Assembly: GCA_963656345.1 (NCBI GenBank)
Contig: CAVKHY010000013.1
Location: 1-33,903, forward strand
Direction: 5' to 3'
DNA: 33,903 bases
Origin: CAKUFA01 sp963656345
Lineage (GTDB): Bacteria > Bacillota > Clostridia > Christensenellales > Aristaeellaceae
Shown here: positions 24,602 to 33,903 of the stretch, one piece after another
Position numbering within the stretch: position 1 is the first letter of the stretch
Layout of the letters: the number at the start of each line of letters is the position of its first letter
The notes under the pieces: model-generated
What the model saw: only the letters and a program-made list of their open reading frames with translations
Database searches by the model: none
Told to the model about the DNA's origin: nothing
Translations under genes and position numbers: made by a program

Positions 24602-25702
24602 TCATGCTCCTTCTACACGGTCGGTTAAATGATAGGCGGCCAGCGTGTCGCTGACTTTTTCCGCATTGCCGGTTTCCAGGCTGCGGCTCAGGGTTTCCAT
24701 CACTGCAATGGTGCGGATGCCTTCCTTCAAATCCGGCAGAGGCTTTTCTCCCGTGAGGATGCACCGGGCAAAGTATTCCAAATAGTTCTGATATTCCCCG
24801 GCGTGGTGGGTGTCCCCTTCGAAACGGTAATAATAGGGACGACGCTCATTGTAATTCTCGTACACCGTGTTGTTGTACAGCCCCGGTTCGGAGAAGTGAT
24901 GCACATAGTCAAAGGGGCAGTCCGCCGTGCTGACGCCGCTGGTACCCCGCAGGGTGCAGGAAATGAAGTGCTCTGCCGGCTTGCTCAGGGCGGGGGTGGC
25001 ATAGTTGCCAATGACGCTGGCGCTGACTCCGCTTTTGTCCGTCAGCAGTACCTTCAGGGAGTCCGGCGCCGAAATGCCCCGGGAGGAGCTGTTGGAGGAG
25101 CACTTGCCCACGCCGTACACCGTTTCGGCTTCCGGCAGATACCACAGGGCCAGATCCATAGCATGAATCAGGAAATTGTACATCCAGGAGAATCCTTTTT
25201 GGTGGCTCCAATCCCGCTCCAGGAACCAGCGGGAATCGCTGATGTAGTGGGTCTCCACCGTTACAAGCTCTCCGTGGCGGCCTTTTTCATAGTCGCGGCG
25301 CTGATGCATGGCTGCCTCGAAGTACCGGGAACTTTGCCCGATGAGCACCCGCTTGCCCGTTTTCTCCTGGGCATCCAGCAGGGCATTGGCCATGGTGAGA
25401 TCCACCATCAGGGGCTTGGTGCACACCACGTGCTTGCCGGCTTCCAGCGCCATCATAATGTGCTGGGCGTGGAGCTGGTCGGGGGTATAAATGCCAATGA
25501 CATCAATGGCAGGATCCTTCAGCATGTCTTCATAGTCGGTGGTGTACTTGTCCAGGTGAAATTCTGCTGCTCGTTCCTTGCAGAGCTGCTCGTTCAGGTC
25601 GCAAATATTGCCCAGCTTCCAGTACTTGCTGCTTTGTACAGCGGAAATCACACTGCGGCCTTCACCAAGCCCCAGTACGCCCATGGTTAGTTGCTCGTTC
25701 AT
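24602..25702 (-). CDS. Gfo/Idh/MocA-family NAD(P)-dependent oxidoreductase
   Basis: A 366-residue cytoplasmic dehydrogenase. The Rossmann start MGVLGLGEGRS binds the cofactor, and the family's EKP motif appears as TKP in HVVCTKPLMVDL, a known variant of the Lys that helps catalysis. The later stretch WMYNFLIHAMDLALWYLP holds the family's active-site His. Members oxidise or reduce sugars, inositols and sugar acids; a few act as redox-assisted glycosidases. ATG 25702 overlaps the TGA of the upstream glycosidase gene by four bases (ATGA), and GGGAGG is 7 bases upstream. Sitting between two glycosidases, it probably processes a sugar they release, but which one is not visible. Confidence 0.85.
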   Translation of the reverse strand: MNEQLTMGVLGLGEGRSVISAVQSSKYWKLGNICDLNEQLCKERAAEFHLDKYTTDYEDMLKDPAIDVIGIYTPDQLHAQHIMMALEAGKHVVCTKPLMVDLTMANALLDAQEKTGKRVLIGQSSRYFEAAMHQRRDYEKGRHGELVTVETHYISDSRWFLERDWSHQKGFSWMYNFLIHAMDLALWYLPEAETVYGVGKCSSNSSSRGISAPDSLKVLLTDKSGVSASVIGNYATPALSKPAEHFISCTLRGTSGVSTADCPFDYVHHFSEPGLYNNTVYENYNERRPYYYRFEGDTHHAGEYQNYLEYFARCILTGEKPLPDLKEGIRTIAVMETLSRSLETGNAEKVSDTLAAYHLTDRVEGA

Positions 25703-27978
25703 TGGTTTTCCTCCCAATTTTCAATATCGGTTTCTGTCTGCGTGACCTGCACGGTTTTGTAAACATCCTTCCACCGGAGCTTCACGGTGCAGGGAATGTC
25801 TGCCTTCAGGGTTACCCGAGTAGGCTTGCCGTCCTGCCACCGTGCCGTTACGGTAACGCCGCCGTGGGCACGGAAGCAGTGGAAACTGCCATGATCCCAG
25901 GCCTTGGGCAGGGCGGGCAGCAGATGAATGGTTCCGTCATGGCACTGCATCAGCATTTCCGAAATGGCCATGGCAGCGCCCGTGTTGCCGTCCAGCTCCC
26001 ATACAGGGGCAAAGGAGTATGCTCCTCGGGTGGAGGGATGCATCACCAGCAGGGAAGGCCGCATCAGGTTCTTCTCCAGCTCCTGCAGGTGGAAGTAGGC
26101 CTGTTCGCCGTCCTGCAGGCGGGCGGCATAGAGGATAAGCATATTCCGTGCCCAGCCGGTGTCCTCCCAGTTGTCATAAGGGTCAAGGCGGCGGCGAATG
26201 GTTTCCTTGGCAGCCTCAGCCAGGGCAGGGGTTTTCTCCGGGTCAATGAGCCGCAGGGGATACAGGCCGATCAGGTGGCTCATGTGCCGGTGCTGAGGAT
26301 CCTTTGGCGGATGATCATGGGACCACTCGGCAATCACCCCGTCCGTAATGCGGATGTCGGGCAGATGAGCCAGCACCTCCTGCACCTGTGTTCGACGGTC
26401 TGGATGCAGGTTCGATAATGCATCGTCAGCTTCCAGCCAGTCCTGCAATACGCCGCGAATCAGGCTGATTTCATACGTGGGGCTCAGGGAGGCATACTGC
26501 TTGCCTTCCTCCGTCATAAAGGCATTCTCCGGGGAGATGGAAGGCCCGCTTTGATAGACGCCGTTCTCGTCCTTGAATACGTAGGCCAGGATGAAGTCCA
26601 CTGCCTCGTCCAGCATGGGGAAGCCGTGCTCCTTCAGGAAGGTCTGATCCAGTGTGGTTCGGTAGTGCTCCATGATGTGCAGTGCCAGCCAGAAGCCGCA
26701 GGCAGGGCAGGGGGCAAGGCTCCGGTTCCAGTAAGGCTCCGCATAGCCCCAGGCATTGGCCACCAATTCGCCCACCCAGCCGGGCATGCCGTAGTGCTGC
26801 CTGGCGGCGATCCTGCCCATGGGAATCAGCTTCTCTTCCATCCACCGGAAGAGGGGCTCGTGACAAGCAGACAGGTTTCCGGCTTCCGTGATCCAGTAAT
26901 TCATCTGGGTGTTGATGTCCAGATGCATGTCGCAGGTCCAGCCGATGCGGCAGGCCACATTGTCATTCCACACACCTTGCAGGTGCATGGCCATGGCGGC
27001 GTTTGGCTGACTGCCGCACATAACCAAATGACGGCCGAAGTGGTAGAGTTTTTCACTTGTCCGGTCTTCTCCCAACTGTACATAAACGTCCCCGTAAAGT
27101 TCCCCATGCTTGAATAATTGTTCGAAAAAGGAGAATGCCATGTTGTGTCGGGGAAGCCTGGGGGGCTTAAGCTCTTTGCCGAAGTCTGTTTCCATGGTCA
27201 GGCGCAGCTCCCAGTGGTGCACGCCCACCAATTCCAGGGTGTCCCCGTCCGCAATGCACTGACCGTCCTGAAGGGTAAGCTGCAGAACGCCCTGCAGGGT
27301 TACGCCGCAGGTGCCGTCGCTGTGGAGGGTTTCCAGCGCCTGGGCTTGAAAGAAGAGCTTCCGCTTCCTGGCTGTGCAGGTCATGTGATCCCCCGTCACA
27401 CGGATGGTCACATGCATGGGGGCATCGTCTTCTTCAAGAAGGGTGAACGTGTTGTCCTGGCAGGAGGTGAACATGCCCCGGCGGTGCTTTTGTCCGTTGT
27501 GGCTGAAGGCGCAGCGCGCCTTGCAGTTGTTCATGTCCAGCTCTCGGGTATAATCCGAGATTTCCTCATTATCGAAGTGATGGTCAATCTCCAGCGTGCC
27601 TACCGGCAGATTGGTGCCATAATTGCCCCGCTTGCCCATGAAGCACTCGATGTTTGCAGACATGTCGCCCCATCGGCCTTCCCGGGCGGCGGTGCGTGCG
27701 GCTTGGAAAGCCTGGGGGGCATCCGCTTCCGCCGGAGGCATTTTGCCGTCCCCGGAGAAGAATTCCACATGGCTCAGCAGAATCTTTTCCTTGTCAGGCT
27801 GCCCCATAATGGCTTGACCCATCTTGCCCGTACCCAGCAGGAAGCAATCCGGGAAGCTGTCCGCAGGCGTATTCAGTTTGTGCATGTACAGGTCTTTCGG
27901 CGGATATTCCCGTTCCCGAATCTTCTTCTGAATCGCTGCCAGCTCTTCCGGCGAGATTTTTTTGGCGGCCTTGCTCAT
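25699..27978 (-). CDS. GH95-like alpha-L-fucosidase/alpha-L-galactosidase
   Basis: A 759-residue cytoplasmic glycosidase (no signal peptide). Family 95 marks are DINTQMNYW, SISPEN with the expected acid Glu484, the HRHMSHLIGLYP segment, WARN, and ELDGNTGAAMAISEML with the expected Asp663. The first Asn of the family's N-x-N pair is Asp here (DIN). The long N-terminal beta domain and the C-terminal beta domain (GSFHCFRAHGGVTV, cf. HLLPALP before it) are both present, so the protein is full length. GH95 enzymes remove terminal L-fucose or L-galactose. GGAGGT just upstream and the usual length favour ATG 27978 over the upstream ATGs. Its stop overlaps the start of the oxidoreductase gene. Confidence 0.85.
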   Translation of the reverse strand: MSKAAKKISPEELAAIQKKIREREYPPKDLYMHKLNTPADSFPDCFLLGTGKMGQAIMGQPDKEKILLSHVEFFSGDGKMPPAEADAPQAFQAARTAAREGRWGDMSANIECFMGKRGNYGTNLPVGTLEIDHHFDNEEISDYTRELDMNNCKARCAFSHNGQKHRRGMFTSCQDNTFTLLEEDDAPMHVTIRVTGDHMTCTARKRKLFFQAQALETLHSDGTCGVTLQGVLQLTLQDGQCIADGDTLELVGVHHWELRLTMETDFGKELKPPRLPRHNMAFSFFEQLFKHGELYGDVYVQLGEDRTSEKLYHFGRHLVMCGSQPNAAMAMHLQGVWNDNVACRIGWTCDMHLDINTQMNYWITEAGNLSACHEPLFRWMEEKLIPMGRIAARQHYGMPGWVGELVANAWGYAEPYWNRSLAPCPACGFWLALHIMEHYRTTLDQTFLKEHGFPMLDEAVDFILAYVFKDENGVYQSGPSISPENAFMTEEGKQYASLSPTYEISLIRGVLQDWLEADDALSNLHPDRRTQVQEVLAHLPDIRITDGVIAEWSHDHPPKDPQHRHMSHLIGLYPLRLIDPEKTPALAEAAKETIRRRLDPYDNWEDTGWARNMLILYAARLQDGEQAYFHLQELEKNLMRPSLLVMHPSTRGAYSFAPVWELDGNTGAAMAISEMLMQCHDGTIHLLPALPKAWDHGSFHCFRAHGGVTVTARWQDGKPTRVTLKADIPCTVKLRWKDVYKTVQVTQTETDIENWEENQ

Positions 27979-27996
27979 AAGCACCTCCATAATGAA

Positions 27997-28027
27997 GGGG
28001 AGCACGGTACAGCATGACCGGCTCCCC
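27997..28027 (-). terminator. Hairpin between permease and GH95 genes
   Basis: GGGGAGC (27997-28003) pairs with GCTCCCC (28021-28027), with an inner CGGT/ACCG stem. No T run follows, so it is probably a pause or RNA-processing site that sets enzyme levels apart from transporter levels. Confidence 0.4.
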
Positions 28028-28050
28028 ATAGCGTCTGTAGTGAAAATAGG

Positions 28051-28890
28051 TCAGCCCTTCACGCTGCCGGCGGTTACGCCGTCCATCAGGTATCTGTTGA
28101 AGAACAGGAACAGCAGGAACACGGGAATCAGCGACAGGGTGGACATGGCGAACATGGGACCAAAGTTGGTGCCCTGCACATCGGCGAAGCCCTTAATGGC
28201 CAGAGACACGGTCTTCAGCTCGGGCTTGGTGAGGTAAAGCAGGGGACCCATGTAATCGTCCCAGATCCAGTAGAAGGAAATCACCACGGTGGTGATAATG
28301 GAAGGTCCCATCAGGGGTACGATGATTCGGGTGAAAATGGTGTACTTGTTGCAGCCGTCAATCATGGCAGCCTCGTCCAGTTCCTTGGGCAAGCCACGGA
28401 CAAACTGCATCATCATGTAGATGAAGAAGGGCCAGCCGAGGAAGCGGGGCAGCAGCAGGGGAATGAAGGTGTCTACAGCGCCCAGGTTGTTCCAGATGAT
28501 GTACTGGGGAATCATCAGCACCTGACCGGGCAGCAGCATGGTCATGATCATGGCGGTGAACCAGAACTTCCGTCCCTTAAAGTTCACACGACCAAGGGCA
28601 TAGGCCACCATGGCGGAGGAGATCACCGTGCCGATCATGCCGAATACGGACACAATGACGGAGTTTTTGAAGTAGGTGCCGAAGGTCAGATTGCCGGAGC
28701 CATACCAGCCATCCGGGTAGTTGCTCAAAATCCACTGCTTTGGCCAGAAGGTGGCGTTTGCGCCCAGAATCTCGCTCTTTACCTTAAAGGAGGAGAGGAT
28801 CATCCACACCACGGGGTAGATCATGACGAGACCGAAGGCGATGACGAAAATGTGATAGATCACGTTGGTGACAATTCTCTTTGTTTTCAT
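28051..28890 (-). CDS. Sugar ABC permease, MalG-type
   Basis: A 279-residue inner-membrane permease of normal length with six predicted helices. The EAA loop, ELDEAAMIDGCNKYTIF, is the docking site for the ATPase. The N-terminus (VIYHIFVIAFGLVMIYPVVWMILSSFK) and the ending YLMDGVTAGSVKG are typical of the CUT1 family for oligosaccharides. AAGGAGGG lies 8 bases before ATG 28890, right after the stop of the partner permease gene (14 bases between them). Confidence 0.93.
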   Translation of the reverse strand: MKTKRIVTNVIYHIFVIAFGLVMIYPVVWMILSSFKVKSEILGANATFWPKQWILSNYPDGWYGSGNLTFGTYFKNSVIVSVFGMIGTVISSAMVAYALGRVNFKGRKFWFTAMIMTMLLPGQVLMIPQYIIWNNLGAVDTFIPLLLPRFLGWPFFIYMMMQFVRGLPKELDEAAMIDGCNKYTIFTRIIVPLMGPSIITTVVISFYWIWDDYMGPLLYLTKPELKTVSLAIKGFADVQGTNFGPMFAMSTLSLIPVFLLFLFFNRYLMDGVTAGSVKG

Positions 28891-28904
28891 TTTCTCATCC
28901 CTCC

Positions 28905-29822
28905 TTAGTTCTCATAATAGGTCCAATGGGAGGACGTCTTGAAGATAATGCCCGTCACAGCCGCCATGATCAGCAGCATGACCCAGCTCTGGGCGCAGGC
29001 ATAACCCATGCGGGAGTAGGTGAAGCCTTCGGTGAAGATGTTCAGGGCAATGTAGTTGGTGGCGTAGTTGGGGCCGCCGTTGGTGATGACCTGAGCCTGG
29101 GTGAAGGTCATGAAGCCGGAAATCAGCTGCATGATCAGGTTGAACAGGATGATGGGGCTCAGGCAGGGCAGGGTAATGGAGAAGAAACGCTTCATCACGC
29201 CTGCACCGTCAATCTCTGCGGCCTCGTAGTAATCCTTGGGGATCTGCTTCAGGCCGGAGGCGAAGATCAGCATAGAAGAGCCAAACTGCCAGGCATTGCA
29301 CAGCACCAGGGGAACGAAGGCCCAGCTGGTATCACCGAAGAAGGAGAAGGATGCAGGAGCGCCCATGGCCTTCAGGGCGGTGATGATGGGGCCGCGGCTG
29401 CCAAAGAGCTGCTTCCACACCAGTGCAACGGCGACAGAACCGCCAATCAGGGAAGGAATGTAGTACACAGCCCGATAGAAGCCCTGCAGCTTGGTGTCCT
29501 TGGTAAGCAGCACGGCAATCAGCAGTGCGAAGATCAATTTCAGCGGCACGCCCACGATAACATATTGGCAGGTGCGCAGCAGGGAGTTGATAAAGGTGGC
29601 GTCATTGGTAAATAGATTGATATAGTTCTGAAGGCCCAGCCACTCAGGGGTGGAGCCGATTTTATACGAGCAGAAAGAGTAGTACAGGCTCAGTGCCATG
29701 GGCACCAGCGTGAGGAAGCAAAAGCTCAGAATGAAAGGAGCGGCGAAAATGTATCCAACCGTGTTGTCACGGTACAGGAACTTCTCCTTGTGTTTCTTGC
29801 GACAGGAAGCGGTCTTTTGCAC
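28905..29822 (-). CDS. Sugar ABC permease, MalF-type
   Basis: A 305-residue CUT1 permease (YIFAAPFILSFCFLTLVPMALSLYYSF at its start; EAA loop EAAEIDGAGVMKRF). The ribosome site AAGGAG (29832-29837) touches the ATG at 29831 directly, leaving no spacing, so I chose the GTG at 29822, 9 bases away; the two versions differ by three residues. It follows the binding-protein gene through two hairpins and precedes the MalG-type permease. Confidence 0.9.
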   Translation of the reverse strand: MQKTASCRKKHKEKFLYRDNTVGYIFAAPFILSFCFLTLVPMALSLYYSFCSYKIGSTPEWLGLQNYINLFTNDATFINSLLRTCQYVIVGVPLKLIFALLIAVLLTKDTKLQGFYRAVYYIPSLIGGSVAVALVWKQLFGSRGPIITALKAMGAPASFSFFGDTSWAFVPLVLCNAWQFGSSMLIFASGLKQIPKDYYEAAEIDGAGVMKRFFSITLPCLSPIILFNLIMQLISGFMTFTQAQVITNGGPNYATNYIALNIFTEGFTYSRMGYACAQSWVMLLIMAAVTGIIFKTSSHWTYYEN

Positions 29823-29888
29823 AACGATCATCTCCTTGTTGGGAATAACGAAAGGGGTGGGGTACGGCGTGAAAAAAACAAGATGGGT

Positions 29889-29965
29889 GCCCTGCCTTAC
29901 AGGCTGTTTTCCCGATAAGGCAGGGGCTTTTGAAAAATGCGCCCTGAAGTGTACCCTCAGGGCGC
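29889..29965 (-). terminator. Two tandem hairpins between binding protein and permeases
   Basis: On the minus strand the first hairpin has a perfect 9-bp stem (29957-29965 with 29939-29947) and is followed by ATTTTTC. The second (29916-29925 with 29890-29899) has a 10-bp stem and a T run about 12 bases later. The first is a good leaky terminator placed right after the binding-protein stop. Confidence 0.7.
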
Positions 29966-29982
29966 AGGTTCAACGGAAGAGA

Positions 29983-31350
29983 TTACTTAGCTTCGTACTT
30001 GGCCCAGATTTCTTGTGCTTCTGCCCAGAAGGCGTCGGCGGCTTCCTGAGCGGAGGCGAATTTGCCGTAGTACAGGCCCTGGACGTAGGTCTGCTTCAGC
30101 ACGTTGGTGATTTCCTCGTTAGCGGTAGGCTCGGCGGGGCTGTTGTTGGCAGCATCCGGGAAGGAGCCGATCAGGTTGATCATGGCATAGATTTCGTTGT
30201 TCACGGTGTCGTCGGGATGGTCAGCGATCAGGGCGTTCAGCACGTCAGAGTTGATGGAAACGCCGCGCTCGCACTGCAGGATCTCGTTGGCTTCAATGCT
30301 GTTCTCGAAGAAGTTGATGAAGTCAGCAGCGATTTCCTTCTGCTCGGAGTTGGCATAGATGCTCAGCTGCTGAGAAGAACGAACCAGCATGCCGCTGGGG
30401 CCGTCGGCGGTCACACGGGGCAGGGTAGCCAGCTTCAGGGAGATGCCGTTTTCAGCAGCCACGTTGCTCAGTGCCTGGAACTGGTTGGAGGACAGCATGA
30501 TCATGGCAGCGTCGCCGGTAGCGATCCAGTCAGCTTCGATGTTGGTGCCGATTTCGTTCTGCACGCCATAGTCACCAATGACGCCTTCCTTCATCAGGGT
30601 CACCAGCAGATCCATGATCTTGGCGATGGGGGTGGTGTCGCCGCCGAAGTCGAAGTCAGAACCGTCCATGGCGTAGAAGTTAGCGCCTTCGGTGTACTGG
30701 GACACATAGGAGTAAATCAGGGTCTGGTACTCCAGCGTGGTGATGGCGGGGTTGCCGGTCTTGGCAGTGATGGCACGGCCAGCGGCTGCGAAGTCATCCC
30801 AGGTCCAGTTGTCGGTGGGATAAGCAACGCCGCATTCATCAAAGAGCGCAGGGTTGTAGGCAAAGCAGCGAGCGTTGGTGCCGTTGGAGATACCGGTCAC
30901 ATCGCCGTTAGCCTGGTTGGTGGTGGTGGCCAGCATAGCAGCGCTGATGGCGGTGGTGTCGATCAGGCCGCTTTCAACGTACTCATTCAGGGGCTGAATG
31001 GTATCATAGTAGGTTGCCCAGTTGTTGCCCATCTGGAACACGTCGGGCAGGGTGCCGGCAGCCATCATGGCCTGGAACTGGGTCCAGTACGTGGTGCCGT
31101 CATAGTACTGATAGTCAATCTTGATGCCGGTCTTCTGCTCATAGAGCTCGATGACCTGGGTCGTCAGCTTGGCGCGGGTATCGGAGCCCCACCACATGAA
31201 GGACAGGGTTTTGCCGGAGTAGTCAGGGTAAGTATAGCCTTCCGCATTTACGTTATTCCAGCCGGCAGCCTTTTCTTCTGCAAAGGCAGGGACGATAGCC
31301 ATGGTTGCAAGCATGGCAACGGTCAAGATGAGGGAAAGAACCTTTTTCAT
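29983..31350 (-). CDS. ABC transporter sugar-binding protein (family 1)
   Basis: A 455-residue exported binding protein. ATG 31350 follows GAGGAGGA and opens a signal peptide (MKKVLSLILTVAMLATMAIVPAFAEE). The mature part has the family 1 pattern LSFMWWGSDTRAKLT, the segment GTLPDVFQMG, and the ending FWAEAQEIWAKYEAK. As in the other ABC system, there is no lipobox Cys, so it is not a classical lipoprotein. It heads the operon that continues with two permeases and three sugar enzymes, so its ligand is probably the oligosaccharide that GH95 and GH140 cut after uptake. Confidence 0.92.
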   Translation of the reverse strand: MKKVLSLILTVAMLATMAIVPAFAEEKAAGWNNVNAEGYTYPDYSGKTLSFMWWGSDTRAKLTTQVIELYEQKTGIKIDYQYYDGTTYWTQFQAMMAAGTLPDVFQMGNNWATYYDTIQPLNEYVESGLIDTTAISAAMLATTTNQANGDVTGISNGTNARCFAYNPALFDECGVAYPTDNWTWDDFAAAGRAITAKTGNPAITTLEYQTLIYSYVSQYTEGANFYAMDGSDFDFGGDTTPIAKIMDLLVTLMKEGVIGDYGVQNEIGTNIEADWIATGDAAMIMLSSNQFQALSNVAAENGISLKLATLPRVTADGPSGMLVRSSQQLSIYANSEQKEIAADFINFFENSIEANEILQCERGVSINSDVLNALIADHPDDTVNNEIYAMINLIGSFPDAANNSPAEPTANEEITNVLKQTYVQGLYYGKFASAQEAADAFWAEAQEIWAKYEAK

Positions 31351-31372
31351 TGTCGATGATCCTCCTCTTAAA

Positions 31373-31393
31373 TTTGGTACGATTTCCACCAAA
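31373..31393. promoter_or_regulatory. Possible operator in the operon leader
   Basis: TTTGGT (31373-31378) and ACCAAA (31388-31393) form an inverted repeat with a 9-base spacer, just downstream of the predicted start site near 31405. A bound repressor there would block transcription. No regulator gene is in the window. Confidence 0.35.
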
Positions 31394-31411
31394 CCGTACA
31401 TCGTTAAGTTC

Positions 31412-31440
31412 ATTATAGCTTACCTGTAAGAGCTTGTCAA
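31412..31440 (-). promoter_or_regulatory. Consensus promoter of the GH95/GH140 operon
   Basis: TTGACA (31435-31440), 17 bases and TATAAT (31412-31417) on the minus strand, a perfect match to the housekeeping consensus. Such strength in a catabolic operon implies control by a repressor. Confidence 0.85.
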
Positions 31441-31650
31441 GAGAAAAACATCATCAATATTTGTTTTATTTAGTCTTTTTTCAGCTAAAAAAGGACAAAA
31501 AACCGAGAAAAGCTTGCAGATTCTCACTTCTCGCCAAAGGGAAGAAAATAAACGTTTTTGTCTCTTGGAAAAACTTTTTACCAAATAGTTTAGTTGTCCA
31601 AAGGAAATCCCTTGCGGTTGATGAGAAGCGGATGGATGCATGCACGAAAA
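31441..31650. other. A+T-rich gene-free spacer
   Basis: Between the rpoC terminator and the operon promoter lies an A+T-rich stretch without a credible gene. Apart from a 7-bp hairpin (CTTTTTT/AAAAAAG near 31473-31491) I see no signal. Confidence 0.5.
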
Positions 31651-31682
31651 AAGAGAACCACCTCTTGCAAGATGGTTCTCTT
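31651..31682 (-). terminator. Terminator of rpoC
   Basis: AAGAGAACCA (31651-31660) pairs with TGGTTCTCTT (31673-31682), with an inner TCTT/AAGA stem. On the minus strand the stem runs into six T. It stands 24 bases after the rpoC stop codon. Confidence 0.85.
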
Positions 31683-31705
31683 GATGCTTGTTGCTGTTAT
31701 CAGCG

Positions 31706-33903
<2,198 letters not shown>

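Noticed and set aside
31420..31641. Small minus-strand gene (73 codons) before the binding protein
   Set aside because: It lies over the promoter, lacks a ribosome site and has a composition like random A+T-rich DNA.

Overview
The window looks like a chromosomal stretch from an anaerobic, plant-fibre-using Firmicute of the class Clostridia. Four things point there: a T-box leader in front of proS, strong AGGAGG ribosome sites, two MalF/MalG-type sugar ABC systems with no ATPase gene of their own, and signal peptides of the MKKFLSLLLALMM type. Genes are G+C-rich, intergenic regions are full of hairpins, and a run of ten Ns (19890-19899) marks a scaffold join. The placement, perhaps near Christensenellales, is an impression from protein style and not a measurement.

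Left part (1-11.4 kb). The 3' end of a CyuA-like L-cysteine desulfidase gene is followed by a DAACS-family amino acid symporter. Across a two-way terminator lies a secreted caspase-like peptidase on the minus strand. A hairpin-rich repeat region then precedes a phosphoglucomutase/phosphomannomutase. Next come two small secreted proteins on the minus strand (one with two SH3b domains) and a tiny proline/glycine-rich membrane protein. A T-box-controlled proline-tRNA ligase is followed on the same strand by a TSCPD-domain protein, a DEAD-box helicase and a secreted phosphodiester glycosidase.

Middle part (11.5-23 kb). A tRNA-Thr(CGU)/tRNA-Pro(CGG) pair with its own promoter and terminator is followed at once by a 1037-residue PLD-nuclease/helicase/DUF3427 protein, a defence candidate. 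Then come a sugar ABC operon whose two permeases carry unusual N-terminal extensions, the N gap, a CPBP-family membrane protease, a fragment resembling an ISAs1-family transposase, and an exported FMN/FAD reductase.

Right part (23-33.9 kb). A six-gene minus-strand operon runs from a consensus promoter at 31412-31440 to a terminator at 23231-23268: sugar-binding protein, two permeases, a GH95-like glycosidase, a Gfo/Idh/MocA oxidoreductase and a GH140 (apiosidase-like) glycosidase. The enzymes have no signal peptides, so the likely scheme is import of an oligosaccharide and its breakdown in the cytoplasm. GH95 plus GH140 suggests pieces of pectin, possibly rhamnogalacturonan-II. The window ends inside rpoC (minus strand), cut at its catalytic NADFDGDQ motif.

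Most interesting: the enlarged ABC permeases, the GH95/oxidoreductase/GH140 import operon, the tRNA-linked PLD-helicase, the exported reductase lacking the fumarate-binding residues, and the secreted caspase.
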